Shown here: positions 27,073 through 36,295 of the stretch, one piece after another | How positions within the stretch are numbered: the stretch's first letter is position 1 | Layout of the letters: every line of letters begins with the position of its first letter | From: Roseimaritima ulvae | GTDB taxonomy: Bacteria; Planctomycetota; Planctomycetia; Pirellulales; Pirellulaceae | Reading direction: 5' to 3' | Length of the DNA: 64,000 nucleotides | NCBI RefSeq assembly: GCF_008065135.1 | Contig: NZ_CP042914.1 | Location: forward strand, 3,472,001 to 3,536,000 | The notes under the pieces: generated by a model | The model's input: only the letters and a program-made list of their open reading frames with translations | The model's database searches: none | What the model was told of the DNA's origin: nothing | Translations under genes and position numbers: made by a program

Positions 27073-29343
27073 GTGCTACGAAATCATTCTGTGTATTGCC
27101 GAGCCGCGATGGGGACGCTGGTTGTGGTCGGCCTGTTGATGCTGTCCAACCAAGGGCACGCGGAACCACCGGCCGCAACGCCCGACGGCGAGTCTCGCTG
27201 GAGCTTCCGCAACGATGTGCAGTCGATCCTGTCCCGGCATGGTTGCAACTCCGGCGCCTGTCACGGCACGCTGGCGGGCAAAGGAGGGTTTCGGCTTTCG
27301 CTGCACGGCTTCGACAGCCAAGCGGACTTCCAGGCGATCACGAAACAGAATCGCGGCAGGCGGATTGAAATTGCCGATCCCGGCCGCAGCCTGCTGTTGG
27401 CCAAGCCGACCGGTGCGCTGCCGCACAAAGGCGGCATCCGGTTGGACACCGATTCACGCGACTACCGCATCCTGGCCGAATGGATCGCCGCTGGAGCTGC
27501 CGGGCCGGCCGCCGCCGACGCTCGACTGGTTCGCATCGAAGTGACTCCCGAACAAGCTCGCCTGGCTCCGGGCGATACGGCGCAGCTTGCCGTTCAAGCT
27601 ATCTACAGTGACGACCGCGTGGTGGATGTGACGTCCTGGGCCAAGTTCTCCGCAACGGATGAAGCGATCGCGGGCGTCGACGAAAATGGTTTGGTGACCA
27701 TCCGCGGAAGCGGCGAGGGAGCCATTCGCGTGTGGTTTGGAAGCCGCATCGCGTTGGCACGGCTGACCGTTCCCTTTGCTCACCCGACGCCGCAAAACGA
27801 ACTGGCCGATGTGCAGCGCAATAACTTTATCGACGACTTGGTGCTGGATCAGTTGCAGACGCTGAACCTTACGCCATCGCCACGCTGCGACGACGAAACC
27901 TTTCTGCGGCGAGCCTTCCTGGACACTGTCGGCCGGCTGCCAAACGAACAACAACGCCAGGCGTATTTAGACGCCCCCGAATCGCTGCGGCGATCGCAAT
28001 TGATCGAGCGTCTGCTGGCCAGCGACGATTATGTGGATTACTGGACGTATAAATGGAGCGACATGCTGTTGGTCAACGGCAACCGGCTTCGTCCCCAAGC
28101 CGTGCAAGCGTACTACCAATGGGTTCGACAAGCCGTCGCGGAAGACCGTCCATGGGACGAAGTCGTGCGGCAGATATTAACGGCTACGGGCGTGAGTACC
28201 GAAAACGGCGCGACCAACTTTTATGCGCTGCACCAAACGCCCGAAGAGATGACCGAAAATGCCTGCCAGGCGTTCTTGGGATTATCAATCGGCTGCGCGA
28301 AATGCCACAACCATCCGCTGGAAAAATGGTCTAACGATCAATATTACGGCATGGCAAATCTGTTCGCTCGCGTCCGCGCGAAAGGCTGGGGCGGGGAAAC
28401 TCGCAACGGTGACGGGATCCGCACGCTCTACGTCGCAGACTCCGGCGACGTCATTCAACCCACTCGCGGCAAACCCCAACCGCCCACTCCCTTGGACGCT
28501 CAACCACTGGACTTTGATGATCCGCAAGACCGCCGGATCGCCTTGGCGGACTGGATGACCAAGGCGGAAAATCCTTACTTCTCTCGCGCGATCACCAATC
28601 GCGTGTGGGCTAACTTTTTTGGCCGCGGCCTGGTCGAACCGGTCGACGATCTGCGGATCAGCAACCCGGCTTCCAACGAACCGTTGCTGCGAGCTTCCGC
28701 GGAATATCTCGCCGAGTCCGCGTTTGATCTGAAAAGTCTGATGCGGGTGATCTTGGAAAGTGAAACCTACCAACGTAGCAGCGTCCCGTTGCCGACAAAC
28801 AAGGAGGACGATCGCTACTTAAGTCGCTATTACCCGCGTCGCCTGATGGCCGAGGTCCTGCTCGATGCCGTCGACCAAGTTCTGCAGACCAGCACGAAGT
28901 TCGATGAGGTGGCTTTCTCGGGCGCGGACGTACAGAAGACGGATTTTTACCCCACGGGAACTCGTGCGATCCAACTGTACGACTCCGCCGTGTCGTCGTA
29001 CTTCTTAAAAACGTTTGGTCGTAACCCGCGAGAAATCGTTTGCGAATGTGAACGCAGCGCCGAACCCAGCTTGGTGCAGGTATTGCATCTATCCAACGGG
29101 GATACGCTGAATCCGAAACTAAACGCCGACAACAATCTATTGGCACGGCTGCAACAACAAGACGCGGATACCGATCAAGTGATCACGGCTCTGTTCGAAC
29201 GCGCTCTGGCACGCCGACCGACCGAACAAGAACGAGAAAATCTACGTGCCATCGTGCGTGAGTACGAAGACAACACCACCGACGCGTGGCGAGACCTGGC
29301 ATGGAGCCTGCTGACCAGCACTGAATTTACCTTCAACCACTAA
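27073..29343 (+). CDS. DUF1549/DUF1553 planctomycete cytochrome-type protein with Ig-like domain
   Basis: 756 residues; GTG start (MLRNHSVYC) after GAGAG; ATG at 27109 is an alternative. A signal peptide is followed by a planctomycete cytochrome-like region with HGCNSGACHG, a C-x4-C-H heme-like motif, and the typical GGFRLSLHGFD sequence. Residues about 155-235 look like a bacterial Ig-like (BIG2) domain (VTPEQARLAPGDTAQLAVQA). Then DUF1549 (RNNFIDDLVLDQL ... FLRRAFLDTVGRLP), a second heme-like motif CAKCHNHPLEKW, and DUF1553 (NPYFSRAITNRVWANFFGRGLVEP ... LMAEVLLDAVDQVL). Length and order are normal for the family. The mature protein would be exported. Biochemical function is unknown; it is probably co-transcribed with the DUF1501 gene. 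Confidence 0.93.
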   Translation: MLRNHSVYCRAAMGTLVVVGLLMLSNQGHAEPPAATPDGESRWSFRNDVQSILSRHGCNSGACHGTLAGKGGFRLSLHGFDSQADFQAITKQNRGRRIEIADPGRSLLLAKPTGALPHKGGIRLDTDSRDYRILAEWIAAGAAGPAAADARLVRIEVTPEQARLAPGDTAQLAVQAIYSDDRVVDVTSWAKFSATDEAIAGVDENGLVTIRGSGEGAIRVWFGSRIALARLTVPFAHPTPQNELADVQRNNFIDDLVLDQLQTLNLTPSPRCDDETFLRRAFLDTVGRLPNEQQRQAYLDAPESLRRSQLIERLLASDDYVDYWTYKWSDMLLVNGNRLRPQAVQAYYQWVRQAVAEDRPWDEVVRQILTATGVSTENGATNFYALHQTPEEMTENACQAFLGLSIGCAKCHNHPLEKWSNDQYYGMANLFARVRAKGWGGETRNGDGIRTLYVADSGDVIQPTRGKPQPPTPLDAQPLDFDDPQDRRIALADWMTKAENPYFSRAITNRVWANFFGRGLVEPVDDLRISNPASNEPLLRASAEYLAESAFDLKSLMRVILESETYQRSSVPLPTNKEDDRYLSRYYPRRLMAEVLLDAVDQVLQTSTKFDEVAFSGADVQKTDFYPTGTRAIQLYDSAVSSYFLKTFGRNPREIVCECERSAEPSLVQVLHLSNGDTLNPKLNADNNLLARLQQQDADTDQVITALFERALARRPTEQERENLRAIVREYEDNTTDAWRDLAWSLLTSTEFTFNH

Positions 29344-29597
29344 TTGCGACGGACCCATCGTAGGAGCCAACGAAAGCTGAGTTGACGACGGTCTCGGCCC
29401 GCGATTGATCACAGAAGAAAACGGGGCCACTGTTGAGTAAACAATTGATCTTAGGGGCTGGCCTCATTTCCAAGCGTACCAAAGCACTAGTCGCTGGCGA
29501 AACCTTGTACAACTCACACGCTGAACCTGTGCTGCCTCCGTTCTCTCCTGTCAAAAATATTTGTCCGTTGTTGCCCCCGACTCTGACGTGTCCCATC

Positions 29598-32456
29598 ATG
29601 AATATCCGGTCGTTTCTGCTCTGCTTGTTGTTGGTTGCTGGGACGCCCGCGCTGAAGGCGCTGGCAGAGCAACCGATCGACTTCGCAACCCAGATCATGC
29701 CACTGCTGGAAACCCACTGCGTCGCTTGTCATACGGAAGATGAGTCCGAAGGCGGGCTAATCCTCGACGGTTATGCGGCGCTGATGAACGGGGGCGAGTC
29801 AGGTCCGGCGATAACACCGGGGACGCCGCAGAGTAGTCGCATGCTGCTGATGGCCCAGGGCAAGCTGGAACCGAAAATGCCTCCTGAGTCGGATGGGTTG
29901 AACGAACAGGAATTGACACTGCTTGCCGAATGGATCGAACAAGGAGCGAAAGGGCCTGCAGGCGATGTCCACGACCCGAAGCATGCAACGCGATCGGCAA
30001 CGCGGTTCCCCAAAATCGCGACCGCGGCCTCAGCGACTCATCCGGCCACGGCTGTGGCGGTCGCCGCCGACGGACAACGCCTGGCCATCGCTCGCTTTCA
30101 ATCTGTTACGCTGCAGACGGTCGCAGGGCAGGTGCTGCATCGCTGGCAGGATTTTCCCGGCAAAATCAATGGACTGAGGTTTGGCCCCGATGGTACGTCC
30201 CTGGTCGTCGCCACGGGGCTGACCGGTAAGTTTGGGGAAGCGGTTCTGCTGACACTGAACGAACCACAGAACTCCGATGCAACGACCCGTTCGGAGTCCG
30301 CTTCGAACGTGTTCGATGTGCCGCCGCGGCGGTTTCAAGGACATCGCGATACCTTGTACGCTGCGGAACTTTCCCCCGATGGCCGCTGGCTGGCGACGGC
30401 CGGTTACGATCGACAAATCCTGCTCTGGGACGTCGAGTCCGGAAAACAAATCCGCAGCCTAAAAGGACACAACGGCGCCATTCTGTCTTTGGCATTTTCT
30501 CCCGATGGCCAACTGCTGATCAGCGGATCGGCCGATGAGACGATCAAGGTTTGGGATGTGGAATCCGGTGAGCGGTTCGACACGCTGAATCAACCGCAAG
30601 GGGAAGTCTTGGCGGTAGCGTTTACCGAAAACGGGCAACACATCCTGGCGTGTAGTGCGGACCACCGATTTCGTGTTTGGAAGTTGATGTCCCGTGAAGT
30701 AGCGAAAACCAACCCGTTGGTTACGACGCGGTACATCGATGATGCGGCGCTAAACGCAATGGCCACCATGCCGGGAGGTGAAGGAGTCGTCGTCGTTAGC
30801 GAAACGGGAAACGCAAAAGTCCTACGGACCAGCAATTGGAACGTGGCGGCAACGCTGCCGTCCTGCCAAGTCACGATCAGCGATGTGGCCGTTGCCAGCG
30901 ATGGGAAAACGGCCTTCCTCAGCTTATTCGACGGCAGCTTGATCCGCAGAGATGTACCGTCGATCGAAGAATCGCAATCGCCCGCTGCGGTTGCGGCATC
31001 GCATGATTCCGTTTTCTTAGACCTTGGGGATCCAACCGTTGTCGAAGAACACGCCGTGGCCAGCGAATCAGCAAGCGTGCCACAGCTACCGAGAAACGCG
31101 ATCGTGCGCGGCAGCATTGACGCAGCGGAGCAGGTGGATCGATTCGGCTGGGCCGCAAAGGCTGGCGAGGTTTGGGCGATCGACTGTGACGCGTTGAGCG
31201 ACCAACAAGACGCCGCTGGTCGGACCGGTTCTCTGGATCCGACCATTCGCATCGAAGACGCCGAAGGCAACGTCGTTCCGCGCGTCCGGCTGCAAGCGGT
31301 CCGCGAATCGTATTTTACGTTCCGCGGCAAGAACAGCGCGCAGTCCAATGATTTTCGGCTGTTTGGTTGGCAAGACATGCACCTGGATGATTACCTCTAC
31401 TCAGGCGGCGAGGTCACCCGGTTGTGGATGCATCCACGCGGGCCTGATTCGGGATTTGATGTGTACCCAGGGGAAGGAGATCGCTGGACGTATTTTGGAA
31501 CTTCGCATGTCACGCATGCGTTGGGCGAGCCGGCTTATGTGGTCAGACCGTTGGCGGCGGGCGAGGAGCCGCTAGCCAACGGGTTGCCGGTGTTCGAAAT
31601 CGGCTTTCAGAACGACGACGACCCGATGCGTCGAGCGGGAAGCAACAGTCGTTTAATCTTCACTGCCCCGGCCGATGGCTTGTATACGGTGGCCGTTTCG
31701 GATCGACGTTTTGAAGGGCAACCAAGCTATCGCTATGAACTGCGAATTCGACCAGCCCGTCCATCGTTTTCCGCTTCGGTGTCCGCAATCGAGCAGCCCC
31801 TGCTGCGTGGGGCGGGACGGGAGTTTGCGGTCACCGTCGAACGCCATGATGGTTTTGCGGGGCCGGTTGTGTTCGACTGCGAAGATCTTCCAGCAGGCGT
31901 CCGCAGTACATTTCCGGTCGTCGTGGAAGCGGGCCAGAAAACCGCTCACGGCATCCTTTGGCTGGGCGAATCAAGCCCGCCTCTACCGTCCGAGATCGAA
32001 CCACGGGTCGTGGCCACCGCCAACGCGCGGGGCCTGAAGTTGGAACGCAACGCCGGCACGTTGGGCAAGCTAAGGAGTGCGGATACGAGTCGAGCGACAC
32101 CGCAAATCGTGCTTGACGAGATCCACAGCGAAGCGGCAGATGCAACAGAAATTCCCGAGCTGTTGATTCGCCAAGGAGAGACCGTTTCGGCCGTTGTGAA
32201 ACTCGAGCGAGCGAAAGATTTCAATGCCGAGGTTCGGTTTGGTAAAGAGAAAGCGGGACGCAATGCCACGCACGGAGTTTACGTCGACAACATCGGCTTA
32301 AACGGGTTGTTGTTACTCAAGGGGATGAACCAACGCAAATTTTTCATCACCGCCGACCCGATCAGCAAACCAGGGACGCGACCGTTCTATCTAAAAGCCG
32401 AGTTGGACGGTGGGATCACCACGCTGCCGGTCCAAGTAACCGTCCAATCGCCGTAA
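29598..32456 (+). CDS. Cytochrome c (PSCyt1-like) fused to WD40 repeats and beta-rich C-terminus
   Basis: 952 residues from ATG at 29598 (MNIRSFLLCLLLVAG), a good signal peptide; the frame is open upstream to 29433 but without signal-like sequence. Residues about 28-120 are a PSCyt1-type domain with heme motif CVACH and GLILDGYAALMNGGESGP. WD40-like repeats follow, best seen as GHRDTLYAAELSPDGRWLATAGYDRQILLWD and the next two units ending IKVWD and FRVWK. The last 450 residues include a pre-peptidase-like beta domain (RGSIDAAEQVDRFGWAAKAGE) and further beta-rich sequence. Such cytochrome-WD40 fusions are characteristic of Planctomycetes. It is placed 254 bp after the DUF1553 gene; that gap (29344-29597) holds no other gene and may contain its promoter. 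Confidence 0.9.
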   Translation: MNIRSFLLCLLLVAGTPALKALAEQPIDFATQIMPLLETHCVACHTEDESEGGLILDGYAALMNGGESGPAITPGTPQSSRMLLMAQGKLEPKMPPESDGLNEQELTLLAEWIEQGAKGPAGDVHDPKHATRSATRFPKIATAASATHPATAVAVAADGQRLAIARFQSVTLQTVAGQVLHRWQDFPGKINGLRFGPDGTSLVVATGLTGKFGEAVLLTLNEPQNSDATTRSESASNVFDVPPRRFQGHRDTLYAAELSPDGRWLATAGYDRQILLWDVESGKQIRSLKGHNGAILSLAFSPDGQLLISGSADETIKVWDVESGERFDTLNQPQGEVLAVAFTENGQHILACSADHRFRVWKLMSREVAKTNPLVTTRYIDDAALNAMATMPGGEGVVVVSETGNAKVLRTSNWNVAATLPSCQVTISDVAVASDGKTAFLSLFDGSLIRRDVPSIEESQSPAAVAASHDSVFLDLGDPTVVEEHAVASESASVPQLPRNAIVRGSIDAAEQVDRFGWAAKAGEVWAIDCDALSDQQDAAGRTGSLDPTIRIEDAEGNVVPRVRLQAVRESYFTFRGKNSAQSNDFRLFGWQDMHLDDYLYSGGEVTRLWMHPRGPDSGFDVYPGEGDRWTYFGTSHVTHALGEPAYVVRPLAAGEEPLANGLPVFEIGFQNDDDPMRRAGSNSRLIFTAPADGLYTVAVSDRRFEGQPSYRYELRIRPARPSFSASVSAIEQPLLRGAGREFAVTVERHDGFAGPVVFDCEDLPAGVRSTFPVVVEAGQKTAHGILWLGESSPPLPSEIEPRVVATANARGLKLERNAGTLGKLRSADTSRATPQIVLDEIHSEAADATEIPELLIRQGETVSAVVKLERAKDFNAEVRFGKEKAGRNATHGVYVDNIGLNGLLLLKGMNQRKFFITADPISKPGTRPFYLKAELDGGITTLPVQVTVQSP

Positions 32457-32463
32457 CCGCCCC

Positions 32464-33388
32464 GTAGCCGAAGTCGCCAGACTTTGGACACCGACAGCCG
32501 ACGTTGACTGCGCATCAACCGCGAAGTCAAGCGACGCAGCTCCTGCGGCAGTCACCGCGTGGGGCGGAAGGTAGGAAATTGGAGGTAGGCAAATGGAGCT
32601 CTGTCTCGGCGCCGGTCATCACTGGACTGCGCAACCTCTTCCTGTCCTAAATGTTCGTGCCCACCTCGACCGGGGCTGCTGGTCCGCGCAACATCATTCT
32701 GTAACCTGTTCAGCTTCAGATACGTCCAAGACAGTCACCGTGCGGGACGGAAGGTAGAAAAATTAGGGGTAGGAAAATGGGGTTCTGTCTTGGCGCCAGT
32801 CACCACTGGATCGCGCAACCTTTTCCTGTCCTTAATCTTCCTGCCCACACTGACCGCGCATCATCTTCTTGTCAGCCAGTCTATCTGCGTCGGCAATGGT
32901 GGATGGTGCGGCGGGGGGCCTTGGTGATGGATGACGTAAGCGCCGACGCCTGCGGCTGCGGGTTAAACGATTGCTCTGCTGATGATGCGCTGCTCGCCCG
33001 CGCTGCTTCTTCTTGTCCTTAATGTTCGTGCCCACCTCGACCGGCGCTGCTGGCCCGCGCAACATCATTCTGTCGTCTGCTCAGCTTCCGATGCGGCGGG
33101 GACAGTCACCGGGTGGGGAAGAAGGTAGGAAAATGGGGCTCTGCCTCGGCGCCGGTTACCACTGGTCCGAGCAACCTTTTCTTGTCCTTAATCTTCCTGC
33201 CCATACTGACCGCGCATCATCTTCTTATCCAACTTTGCCGGGTGCGGTGAGGACGGTCACTGCGCGGTGCACGCGATAGACCCACGGGCGACGGGGGTTC
33301 CCCGTCGCCATCGATTTTCTCTGACCCGCTGATCTGGGCAGCGCGACAAAAGAGCACGCCGTCCACGGCGGCTCAGCGGCGAACGCGC
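32464..33388. repeat. 930-bp gene-free stretch of composite repeats
   Basis: A GTAG hairpin at 32464-32487 directly follows the stop of the cytochrome-WD40 gene. After it come about four irregular copies of the composite repeat with landmarks GGAAGGTAGGAAA, CTGTCTYGGCGCC, TTCCTGTCCTTAAT and GCCCACCTCGACCG (near 32570, 32750, 32870-33030 and 33110). At about 32870-32995 is the segment GCCAGTCTATCTGCGTCGG ... GGGTTAAACGATTGC that forms the tandem array at 37950-39060. The small open frames here are repeat translations, not genes. Confidence 0.85.
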
Positions 33389-34261
33389 TTAGGCCTGCAT
33401 TCGACCCTGACTGCGACGCATCTTGCGGCGGGCTCCCACCGAAGCGCACAGGCCAAGGGCGGCGAATGTTAGCATCGATGCCGGCTCGGGGACCGTGCTG
33501 AGCGACTGGTTGTCGACGGCAATGCCAGTGGCGACGTCGATATTGGTGAACCACGCATAACGATTGCCGCCGACTTCCCCCGGAATGGTGTCCGCAGCGG
33601 AACTGAGGGTGTTGCTGTATACGGTGCTTCCAAGGCCGTCGAGCAAGTTGAGGTCGACGTTCAGGATGCCTCCGACATCGTAGAAGTGGTGCTGGAACGT
33701 GTACCAACCCGTGTCCGCGACTACGTAGTTCGTCAGCGTTTCCAGGTCTTCGCGAGGGGCGAAGTTGGTGTTGTTGCTGCTGCCAACCAACAGGTCGCCG
33801 GTCGAGGTATCTTTGGTGACGTGAAAAATAAAGTCACGTTGGTGGAGTCCGTCCGATCCGTTCGCAGCCACGGAGTAGTCGAAGCCTTCCCCCAATGCCC
33901 AGCCGGTATCCAGATAGATGTCGATACTGGCCATATAGTCGCCCGGCCAGACACTGCGGTAGCCATCAAAACCCGAGAAGGGGCCAGTGGGCGGCGGCCC
34001 TCCGCTCTGCGTGAACTCGGCGTGAAACCCGCCCGACGACGAGGTGACGCCGAGTGTCCCGCCGCCACTGGCGACTCGCGTCGCCGTCCCATCCCAGCCG
34101 TTGCCTTCGTCAAACCACCCATTCTTGTCGGTTTCAAACCCTTGGCTCCAAAGCGTTCCCGCAGCGGCGTTGTTCACGCTGAGGGTTGTCAGGGCCAATG
34201 AGCAAACCAATCCCAGCAGTTGGTTACGGTTTGCAAACACTCGATGAAAACGTAGTAACAT
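33389..34261 (-). CDS. PEP-CTERM sorted exported protein
   Basis: 290 residues. Signal peptide: MLLRFHRVFANRNQLLGLVCSLALTTLSVNNAAA in outline (hydrophobic core at about 15-33). The mature region (GTLWSQGFETDKNGWFDEGNGWDG ... IDIYLDTGWALGEGFDYSV ... GWYTFQHHFYD) is beta-rich and lectin- or laminin-G-like in flavour, without a firm family. The C-terminus is a sorting signal: VPEPASMLTFAALGLCASVGARRK, that is PEP, a hydrophobic helix and a basic end. PEP-CTERM proteins are processed by exosortase and linked to exopolysaccharide/biofilm; no exosortase gene is in the window. AGGAACAC precedes the ATG. Transcription would run from the AT-rich region upstream of 34261. Confidence 0.88.
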   Translation of the reverse strand: MLLRFHRVFANRNQLLGLVCSLALTTLSVNNAAAGTLWSQGFETDKNGWFDEGNGWDGTATRVASGGGTLGVTSSSGGFHAEFTQSGGPPPTGPFSGFDGYRSVWPGDYMASIDIYLDTGWALGEGFDYSVAANGSDGLHQRDFIFHVTKDTSTGDLLVGSSNNTNFAPREDLETLTNYVVADTGWYTFQHHFYDVGGILNVDLNLLDGLGSTVYSNTLSSAADTIPGEVGGNRYAWFTNIDVATGIAVDNQSLSTVPEPASMLTFAALGLCASVGARRKMRRSQGRMQA

Positions 34262-34337
34262 TTTTTGTGTTCCTGTTCGATTATTTGTATTTCACATATT
34301 TAAAAAACTTTACTCAATCTCGGCTCAGCGAGCCGGG

Positions 34338-34703
34338 CTAGGAAGGTTTTAGTAGAGCCCCAAGCACGGGGCATGAAGGGAGAATGCTGTTGACGAGCCC
34401 CATGCCGCGACGACTGCACGGACGCGGGATGACGATCGGTTGCCAGCCACACAGCGAATCTGAATGTGATTGCGGCGCCGAGGGGCAGGGGAAGCACGAA
34501 AAGTCAGAGCAGTCGGACCAATCGATCTGGAGGTAAACGTTTTGGGGACGCGGCTGCGCCATTACGGTCGTGGTGCCGGACGCTTGAGACGTTTGGACAG
34601 TATCAGTCGAAGCGTCGTGATCCGAATGCAGCAGCAGCCCGCCGTGAGCGCTCGCACCGCACGCGGTGAGTATGGCTATAGTTAAGAAACAACGCCAAAA
34701 CAT
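34338..34703 (-). CDS. Small putative lipoprotein, Cys-rich, unknown function
   Basis: 121 residues. The N-terminus MFWRCFLTIAILTAC|GASA fits a lipoprotein signal (L-T-A-C at the lipobox), so the mature protein would be lipid-anchored at Cys15. The rest is Ser/Thr-rich, with a Cys cluster (WSDCSDFSCFPCP), and has no recognised domain. Codon use is unremarkable; the ribosome site is weak. It lies upstream of the PEP-CTERM gene on the same strand with a 76-bp gap, so the two may be co-transcribed. It could also be a non-coding stretch with a chance signal-like start; the lipobox and the separate Cys cluster make me favour a gene. Confidence 0.5.
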   Translation of the reverse strand: MFWRCFLTIAILTACGASAHGGLLLHSDHDASTDTVQTSQASGTTTVMAQPRPQNVYLQIDWSDCSDFSCFPCPSAPQSHSDSLCGWQPIVIPRPCSRRGMGLVNSILPSCPVLGALLKPS

Positions 34704-35373
34704 TTTTGGTAGCGAAATAAAACGTTAACGAAAAACGATGTGTAAGAGCACTGCAGTCGCCGCATCCATCGCGTCGTCAAATCTCCATTCCATTGCACTT
34801 AAGTTTGCCACGATTGATACGCTGCGAAGTGAAAGGAATACAGTTGTCGCGGGTGCATTTATAGGGGGACACACAGCGATGGCGAGGGGGTGTGAACGAG
34901 GTAAAGTTTTTCTAATGCATGAAGTCGTGCGCATGCACCGCAGCAATAGACTAGGAAGTACGCGCATATAGCGCAGGGATTTCCGGCACGAAATAGCCAC
35001 CGGTGCAAACTTTTGCGCGCCGACTTGTCTCCTCCTTCACTACCGGTGAAATTCACCGCGCAGCAGGGAAAGCAGTAAAACTTTTGATAGGAAAACGATC
35101 GCTCTGTTTTTGCGTCCACTGCATTCGATCGCGCATAAGCTTTTGCGCCCTACATTTTTTGCCCACTCATCCCGCCGCGCCACATCGCGTTGCGGAACCC
35201 TTCGTTAATCGGAAATCGTTTTCCGGGTTTGCGTTTTCTTGTCCTGTGGCCTCAGATTGGACAGTAGCTGTCGGCTCTGGTGGATATCTTAACAATCCCA
35301 CGCAGAACGACTCTGTCGTGGTGGCGGGGGCAAGTTGAGGTAAACAGTAAGCACTGAGGGATCTGATCAGACC
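34704..35373. other. AT-richer gene-free region upstream of the PEP-CTERM/lipoprotein pair
   Basis: About 670 bases with visibly lower GC content than the surroundings. I see no conserved frame; the open frames on both strands are short and lack family features. CACCGGTG and ACCGGTGAA near 35000-35050 are short palindromic words. AACGTTAACG at 34721-34732 is a palindrome-like word just upstream of the lipoprotein start and may be an operator. The region should hold promoters for the minus-strand pair and for the regulator fragment at 35374. Confidence 0.4.
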
Positions 35374-35691
35374 ATGCAAGGGTTGGGTACGACCGAGCGG
35401 CAGTTGCGGCTGTTGCAGCAATTAGCGAGCACGCGTCAGGGCGAGACGGTGGCGGAGTTGGCTGAGCGGTTTGGGGTCAACCAGCGGACCATCCGCCGCG
35501 ACCTGCAGCGGCTGCAGGCGATCGGGTTTCCGGTCGATCAGACCACCGAAGCTCACGGCCGGCAGCGGTGGCTGCTGCACGGTGACAGCATTTTGGGCAC
35601 CGGCTTAAGTTTCGACGAAGCCTTCGCGTTGGTGTTGGCCAGTCTTTCTGCGACGGCAGTGGTGGATGGTGCGGCGGGGGGGCGTTGGTGA
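35374..35691 (+). pseudogene. Truncated WYL/DeoR-type transcription regulator
   Basis: The first 85 residues form a helix-turn-helix of the HTH_11/DeoR-like kind: TTERQLRLLQQLASTRQGETVAELAERFGVNQRTIRRDLQRLQAIGFPV, the usual N-terminus of WYL-domain regulators (normal length about 310-330). The frame then enters the composite repeat (from about 35640) and stops after VVDGAAGGRW; these last residues are repeat translation, since the same DNA occurs at 37953 and in the array. The WYL ligand domain is missing, and I do not find it elsewhere in the window. The most likely reading is a gene broken by repeat expansion or deletion. A free DNA-binding domain could still be made. Confidence 0.75.
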
Positions 35692-35911
35692 TGGATGACG
35701 TATGCGCAGGCGCCTGCGGCTGCGGGTTAAACGATTGCTCTGCTGATGATGGGGGACTGACCGGGCTCGCTGATTCTTCTTGTCCTTAATATTTGTGTTC
35801 ACTCCGACCGTCGCTGCTGGACTGCGCTAGATCATTCTGTTGTCTGCTCAGCTTTTGTTGCGGCGGGGACCGGCGCCGTGCGGGGCGGAAGGTAGGAAAA
35901 TTGGGGGTAGG
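35640..35911. repeat. Composite repeat copy, left exon side of the group II intron
   Basis: From GCCAGTCTTTCTGCGACGG (about 35637) through GGGTTAAACGATTGCTCTG and TTCTTGTCCTTAATATTTG to GGAAGGTAGGAAAATTGGG GGTAGG at 35889-35911. The same sequence, nearly base for base, recurs uninterrupted at 37953-38227, which shows where the intron entered. Confidence 0.9.
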
Positions 35912-36295
35912 GTGCGCCGGGATAAAACCGGTTTGGGATAGGAAAATGAAAAAGTTCTACGAAGAAAGTTTAGCCTACTACTTCGGCCTCCGGCGGAGGT
36001 GCGATGAAGGTAACGACGTCGTGCTGAGCGTCCGTGCAGGAGGGAAACGCAGGCCAGCCATTGAGCTCCGAAATCAATTTAGTCCCGTGTGTCGACCCGG
36101 TCTTGCCCAGGGGAAGACAACACTTGATGCGCCGTCATTAGGCAAGGCGTATCGAGGCACGGCGGAGTCTGAGAACCTGTGCATGCGTGGAAATCCCAAA
36201 CGCGAGAACCGGGAGGTCCCATTGGTTCCCCGTGCTGAGCCGATTTCGGTTCAGGGTGGGGACGGTCAGCGAACCTCACCGAGGGCAAGGCTGAT

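Noticed and set aside
34725-35000. Small ORFs on both strands in the AT-richer region
   Set aside because: No conserved motif, signal or ribosome site; composition does not fit the neighbouring genes.
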